Positions 7,258 to 10,623 of a DNA stretch of 10,623 nucleotides are shown here, piece by piece. Where the stretch lies: contig DATJPS010000030.1 of NCBI GenBank assembly GCA_035506255.1, positions 1-10,623 on the forward strand, given 5' to 3'. The position numbers and the translations under genes were made by a program. The stretch comes from CAIYXV01 sp035506255 (GTDB taxonomy: Bacteria; Margulisbacteria; WOR-1; XYC2-FULL-46-14; WPAF01). The notes below the pieces were generated by a model, which did not search any database, was not told where the DNA came from, and was given only the letters and a program-made list of their open reading frames with translations. Numbering within the stretch: the first letter of the stretch is position 1; each line of letters begins with the position of its first letter.

Positions 7258-9036
7258 ATGAGCTCAAAACACCCCGAACTTAGCAAATGGGTCAAAGATA
7301 TGGCAAAAATGTGCCATCCGGACCATATCGTATGGATCGACGGTTCCGAAGAAGAGCGCATCCGCTTGGAACAGGAAGCGTTCCGCACCGGGGAACTGAT
7401 CCAGCTTAACCAGGAAAAACTGCCGGGCTGCGTGTATCACCGCACTTCGCCTAATGACGTCGCGCGAACCGAACACCTGACCTATATCTGCACTAAGAAA
7501 AAAACAGACGCGGGCCCCAATAACAACTGGATGAAGCCTTCCGAAGCGTACAAAGCCGCCGCCGAGATCTTTAAGAACTCGATGGTCGGGCGGACGATGT
7601 ATGTCATCCCGTTCTCGATGGGACCGGTCGGGTCTCCGTTCAGCAAGATCGGAGTGGAGCTGACCGACAGTATTTACGTTGTCCTTAACATGCGCATCAT
7701 GACCCGCATCGGCAGCTCCGTCCTGGAAAAACTTGGAAAGGACGGCCAATTCACCAAAGGGCTGCACAGTAAAGCGGACCTGGACGTCAATCGCCGCCTG
7801 ATACTCCATTTTCCGGAAGATAATACCATCTGGAGCGTCGGCTCTGGATATGGCGGGAACGTATTGCTGGGCAAGAAATGCCTTTCGCTCCGGCTCGGTT
7901 CTTATCTTGGCTATCAGGAAGGATGGCTGGCCGAGCATATGCTCATCATGGGAGTGGAAGACCCGAGCGGCTATATAGCTTATATCGCCGCCGCGTTCCC
8001 CAGTGCCTGTGGCAAGACAAACCTGGCGATGCTGGTCCCTCCGGAAGGATTGAAGCGTAAAGGTTACCGCATCTGGACGGTCGGGGACGATATTGCCTGG
8101 ATGAGGGTGGATACCGACGGCAGTTTGTGGGCAGTAAACCCGGAAGCGGGGTTCTTTGGCGTGGCGCCCGGGACCAATGTAAAGACCAATCCCAATATGA
8201 TGGCGGCGATCCAGAAGAACACCATTTATACCAACGTCCTTTTAAAAATGGACGGGACGGTGTGGTGGGAAGGAGGGGACCCGCCGGTCCCGACGGAAGG
8301 GATCGACTGGCAGGGAAGACCATGGCGTTCCGACCTTAAGGATGAGAACGGGAAAGCGGTATTAGGCGCGCATCCCAACAGCCGTTTTACCGTTCCGGCG
8401 ATGCAGTGCCCGTCGATCACCAACCGGCTGGAACACCATCACGGCGTTCCGATCTCCGCGATCGTGTTCGGCGGCAGAAGGGCAAAGCTGGCGCCGCTGG
8501 TCTACGAAGCGTTCACCTGGCAGCACGGCGTTTATATCGGCGCCACCATGGCGTCGGAGAGGACCGCGGCGCAATACGGAAAGCAGGGGGAAGTTCGTCG
8601 CGACCCGATGGCGATGCTGCCTTTCTGCGGCTACAACATGGCCGACTACTTCAAGCACTGGCTGAAGATGGGCAAGCAGATGGCAAGAAGCCCGAAGATA
8701 TTCAACGTCAACTGGTTCCGCACTGACGATAGCGGTAACTTTATGTGGCCCGGGTTCGGCGAGAACCTGCGCGTGCTGGAATGGATAATCGACCGTTGCC
8801 GCTATAAAGTAGGAGCGGTGGAGACTCCGATCGGCTACGTCCCGTACACCGGAGATATCGACACTACCGGCCTGGACATGCCCCCTGAAACGGTGGATAA
8901 ACTGCTGGCCATTCATAAAGACGAGTGGCTGGAAGAGTTGAAGGGGCATAAGGAATTCTTCGATCAATTCGGCAAGCGTATGCCTAAAGAGATGTGGAAC
9001 GAATACGAAGCGCTGAAGAAGAGGCTGAGCAAGTAA
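7258..9036 (+). CDS. pckG: Phosphoenolpyruvate carboxykinase (GTP)
   Basis: GTP-dependent PEP carboxykinase (EC 4.1.1.32), catalysing oxaloacetate + GTP = PEP + CO2 + GDP in the cytoplasm. It serves gluconeogenesis, or CO2 fixation onto PEP in fermenting cells. At 592 residues it is full length for the family. The PEPCK-specific P-loop FPSACGKTN (247-255) carries the reactive Cys251 and Lys253. VGDDIAW (275-281) is the metal-binding kinase-2 motif. RTEHLTYIC near the N-terminus supplies the substrate Arg, and SMGPVGSPFSKIGVELTDS and NWFRTDDSGNFMWPGFGENL are GTP-class signatures absent from the ATP-type enzyme. It has its own promoter immediately upstream. Its stop codon lies in the left arm of the inverted repeat at 9034. 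Confidence 0.98.
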   Translation: MSSKHPELSKWVKDMAKMCHPDHIVWIDGSEEERIRLEQEAFRTGELIQLNQEKLPGCVYHRTSPNDVARTEHLTYICTKKKTDAGPNNNWMKPSEAYKAAAEIFKNSMVGRTMYVIPFSMGPVGSPFSKIGVELTDSIYVVLNMRIMTRIGSSVLEKLGKDGQFTKGLHSKADLDVNRRLILHFPEDNTIWSVGSGYGGNVLLGKKCLSLRLGSYLGYQEGWLAEHMLIMGVEDPSGYIAYIAAAFPSACGKTNLAMLVPPEGLKRKGYRIWTVGDDIAWMRVDTDGSLWAVNPEAGFFGVAPGTNVKTNPNMMAAIQKNTIYTNVLLKMDGTVWWEGGDPPVPTEGIDWQGRPWRSDLKDENGKAVLGAHPNSRFTVPAMQCPSITNRLEHHHGVPISAIVFGGRRAKLAPLVYEAFTWQHGVYIGATMASERTAAQYGKQGEVRRDPMAMLPFCGYNMADYFKHWLKMGKQMARSPKIFNVNWFRTDDSGNFMWPGFGENLRVLEWIIDRCRYKVGAVETPIGYVPYTGDIDTTGLDMPPETVDKLLAIHKDEWLEELKGHKEFFDQFGKRMPKEMWNEYEALKKRLSK

Positions 9037-9144
9037 ATCCGAATATCCGAAATCTGAACTGGGTGTGCTGCGCATATCATATTAAATCCAGAATGGAGTA
9101 AGGGATACAATGTTCGGATTTAGGATTTAGGGAATTCGGATTTA
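9034..9144. repeat. Inverted-repeat element filling the convergent pckG/phosphatase junction
   Basis: The left arm TAAATCCGAAT plus ten bases (9034-9054) pairs with 9124-9144 read in reverse complement, matching 18 of 21 positions. Each arm begins with the TAA stop codon of its flanking gene, and similarity stops outside those codons. Inside, the unit recurs in degenerate form: TAAATCCAGAAT-like at 9083-9093, and GGATTTA at 9116, 9123 and 9138. It could fold as a bidirectional terminator, or be a small MITE- or REP-like insertion. No T-run or transposase is present. Confidence 0.6.
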
Positions 9145-9777
9145 ATATATCGCCGCGTTAGTGATCTTCTTATCTCCCAGGAACCAGGTGCTGTTGAGCA
9201 ATGTGACCATTGGATGGCGCCCGAGCTCGATGATATTTATGCAGCAGTTGTCCTGGCGGACCCTCCAGAAATTATCCAGCCCAAGGTTCATATAATGGAA
9301 CAGGATAGTGCGGTTGATCGCCCCGTGGCCGACCACGCAGATCGTTTGCCCGGTATGTTTTTCGAGCAAGGCTGAGATCGCTTGCATGCCCCGTTCCTGC
9401 AGATATTCCAGCGTTTCCGCTCCTTCGATCGTCGCTTTGTCGGGATGGTTGATCCAGGTCTCGTACAGCTCGGCGTGCTTTTTCTTTATTTCTTTGAACG
9501 AAAGCCCCTCGAATATGCCGTAATGCCTCTCGATCAATTCCGGGATTTTTTCCACCTTGATGCCGTGCGGCCCGGCCACGACGCTTGCGGTGTCGTAAGA
9601 GCGGGAAAGAGTGGAGGAATAGATGCCGGAAAAGTTCTCGTTCTTTAACGCTTCCGCCAGCAGTTTGGCTTCGGATACGCCAAGTTCGGATAAAGATGAA
9701 TTGCCTTGTCCCTGGTAGATCTGTTCGATGTTGGCGAGGGTTTCGCCGTGACGAAGAAGGAACAGGCGAGTGGGCAA
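9142..9777 (-). CDS. Histidine phosphatase superfamily protein (phosphoglycerate-mutase-like)
   Basis: A 211-residue member of the His_Phos_1 family (PhoE, CobC and GpmB-like phosphatases), which remove phosphate through a phosphohistidine intermediate. Numbered from the chosen start, LLRHGET gives Arg9 and nucleophile His10. SSTLSRSYDTA gives Arg59, ERHYGIFEG gives the proton-donor Glu83, and VVGHGAINR gives the second His151. ERHYG recalls cofactor-dependent phosphoglycerate mutase, but the protein lacks the insertions of that 230-250 residue enzyme, so a phosphatase is more likely. I place the start at TTG 9777, two bases past the hisA stop and nine bases after GAGGT. The frame stays open to an ATG at 9837, but that would add 20 residues inside hisA. 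It is the last gene of the his transcript. The substrate is unknown. Confidence 0.88.
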   Translation of the reverse strand: MPTRLFLLRHGETLANIEQIYQGQGNSSLSELGVSEAKLLAEALKNENFSGIYSSTLSRSYDTASVVAGPHGIKVEKIPELIERHYGIFEGLSFKEIKKKHAELYETWINHPDKATIEGAETLEYLQERGMQAISALLEKHTGQTICVVGHGAINRTILFHYMNLGLDNFWRVRQDNCCINIIELGRHPMVTLLNSTWFLGDKKITNAAIY

Positions 9778-9779
9778 GC

Positions 9780-10484
9780 CTACAGGACCTCTTCGAGCTT
9801 TACCGCTCCCGTGTATAGCGCCTGGCCGAGGATGCAACCTTCGACCCGCAACTCACGCAGTTTGTCGATGTCTTCCTTGGAGGATACGCCGCCGGAAGCG
9901 ATGACCGGGACATCTACGGAGGAAATGAACTTCTGGATGGCGGCGAAATTCGGACCCTTGAGCATGCCGTCCCTGGAAATATCGGTATAAATGAACCGCT
10001 GAACACCGAGAGTGACCGCCTCCTGGGCGAGCACGAAAACGTTCTTGGACGAGACATTGGTCCAGCCGTTGGCGACGACTTTATCGTCCTTGGCGTCGAC
10101 CGCGACCGCGATCTTGTCGTCGAACTTTTCGCAGACCTGCGAGAGAAGGTTGTGGTTAAAAATGGCGGAGGTGCCAAGCACGACCCGGTCGACCCCGACC
10201 TTGACCATCTCTTCGATCAGGTCGATCCTGCGCAGGCCGCCACCCGCCTGTACGGGGACCTTCACGGTCTTAATGATGTTCTTAATGATTTCGGTGTTTT
10301 CGGGCGTGCCGGTACGCGCGCCGTTAAGGTCGACCACATGTATGCGGGTAGCGCCCTTGCTTTCCCAGAGTTTGGCCGCTTCGATCGGGTCCTCGAAATA
10401 GATCGTCTTTTCGGTGAACTTTCCCTGTTTCAGCCGAACGCATTTGCCGTCCAGTATATCTATCGCCGGTATTACTTCAAACAT
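9780..10484 (-). CDS. hisA: HisA, phosphoribosyl-formimino-AICAR-phosphate isomerase
   Basis: Histidine biosynthesis enzyme (EC 5.3.1.16), isomerising ProFAR to PRFAR by an Amadori rearrangement. It is a (beta/alpha)8 barrel of 234 residues, close to the usual 235-250. Catalytic Asp9 lies in PAIDILDGKCVRLKQG and Asp130 in AVAVDAKDDKV. GGGLR (81-85) and SGGVSS (198-203) are the two phosphate-binding loops. TDISRDGMLKGPN (167-179) carries the conserved Asp of the second half-barrel, and ANGWTNVS contains the HisA-type Trp141. The aminoimidazole-type signatures favour HisA over HisF. Its ATG overlaps the end of hisH by 13 bases, so the two are translationally coupled. Confidence 0.97.
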   Translation of the reverse strand: MFEVIPAIDILDGKCVRLKQGKFTEKTIYFEDPIEAAKLWESKGATRIHVVDLNGARTGTPENTEIIKNIIKTVKVPVQAGGGLRRIDLIEEMVKVGVDRVVLGTSAIFNHNLLSQVCEKFDDKIAVAVDAKDDKVVANGWTNVSSKNVFVLAQEAVTLGVQRFIYTDISRDGMLKGPNFAAIQKFISSVDVPVIASGGVSSKEDIDKLRELRVEGCILGQALYTGAVKLEEVL

Positions 10485-10623
10485 AATTCCCCAAAATTCC
10501 TTATTATTTTAAGCCCGACCTCTCCGCTTTTTTCGGGGTGGAACTGCACTCCGAAGAGGTTGTCCTTGCTGACCGAAGAAGCGAACACGATGCCGTAATC
10601 GGTCTGGGCCGAAACTATCATCC
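10472..10623 (-). CDS. hisH: HisH, glutamine amidotransferase subunit of IGP synthase (C-terminal part)
   Basis: The window ends inside this gene. The 49 visible C-terminal residues include DYGIVFASSV and DNLFGVQFHPEKSGEVGL, which carry the His and Glu of the class I glutamine amidotransferase triad (H28 and E30 of the fragment). The ending LKIIRNFGELCLK is typical of HisH. HisH produces ammonia from glutamine for HisF in the fifth step of histidine synthesis. The stop TAA (10474-10472) lies 13 bases inside hisA. The catalytic Cys and start are outside the window. Confidence 0.93.
   Translation of the reverse strand, partial: MIVSAQTDYGIVFASSVSKDNLFGVQFHPEKSGEVGLKIIRNFGELCLK

Noticed and set aside
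7264..9075. Two long open frames (about 224 and 237 codons) antisense to pckG
   Set aside because: They lie fully opposite a certain, highly conserved gene, have Arg/His/Pro-rich shadow composition, and no promoter or ribosome binding site of their own.
9142..9777. Cofactor-dependent phosphoglycerate mutase (gpmA) for the minus-strand phosphatase, suggested by ERHYG
   Set aside because: At 211 residues it lacks the mutase-specific insertions, and the rest of the sequence fits PhoE/CobC-like phosphatases better.
10012..10598. Overlapping plus-strand frames of 129 and 148 codons opposite hisA and hisH
   Set aside because: Shadows of the his genes, whose catalytic motifs read clearly on the minus strand.

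Overview
The window is an ordinary, dense bacterial chromosome segment: standard genetic code, intergenic gaps all under 140 bases, and no IS element, tRNA, rRNA or CRISPR. The gene content is a GTP-type PEP carboxykinase, a fragment of a histidine operon, two glycosyltransferases, a radical SAM/SPASM enzyme and several lineage-restricted helical proteins. This would suit an uncultured anaerobic lineage, for example the Margulisbacteria/Saganbacteria (WOR-1) neighbourhood, but that placement is a guess and the sequence does not prove it.

Layout, left to right. (1) 1-255 is the C-terminus of a protein with a loose resemblance to the flagellar filament cap FliD, closed by a strong intrinsic terminator (275-303). 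(2) 335-1423 is a family 2 glycosyltransferase with C-terminal TPR repeats. (3) 1511-3873 is a two-gene operon of unrecognised, mostly helical, signal-peptide-less proteins (550 and 232 aa). (4) 3898-5927 is a translationally coupled pair: a CgeB-type glycosyltransferase and a radical SAM/SPASM protein. (5) 6063-7196 is a third unrecognised helical protein (377 aa). (6) 7258-9036 is pckG. (7) On the minus strand, running towards pckG, lie hisH (partial), hisA and a histidine-phosphatase-superfamily protein. The convergent junction between pckG and the phosphatase (9034-9144) is bracketed by an inverted repeat whose ends contain both stop codons.

The most interesting signal is regulatory. The two unrecognised transcription units (1511-3873 and 6063-7196) are each preceded by the same promoter-like block, GCAAGTnT, then 12 bases, then (C/G)CCGAT, aligned without gaps. 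This resembles the sigma-28 (FliA/SigD) flagellar late-gene promoter. The glycosyltransferase and pckG units instead carry sigma-70-like promoters whose -10 box lies only 7-9 bases from the start codon, so they probably make leaderless mRNAs. Together with the FliD-like fragment and two glycosyltransferases of types often found beside flagellin genes, this suggests a late-flagellar or related export regulon containing three undescribed proteins next to a candidate filament-glycosylation set. The promoter blocks are seen directly. The flagellar assignment is inference.
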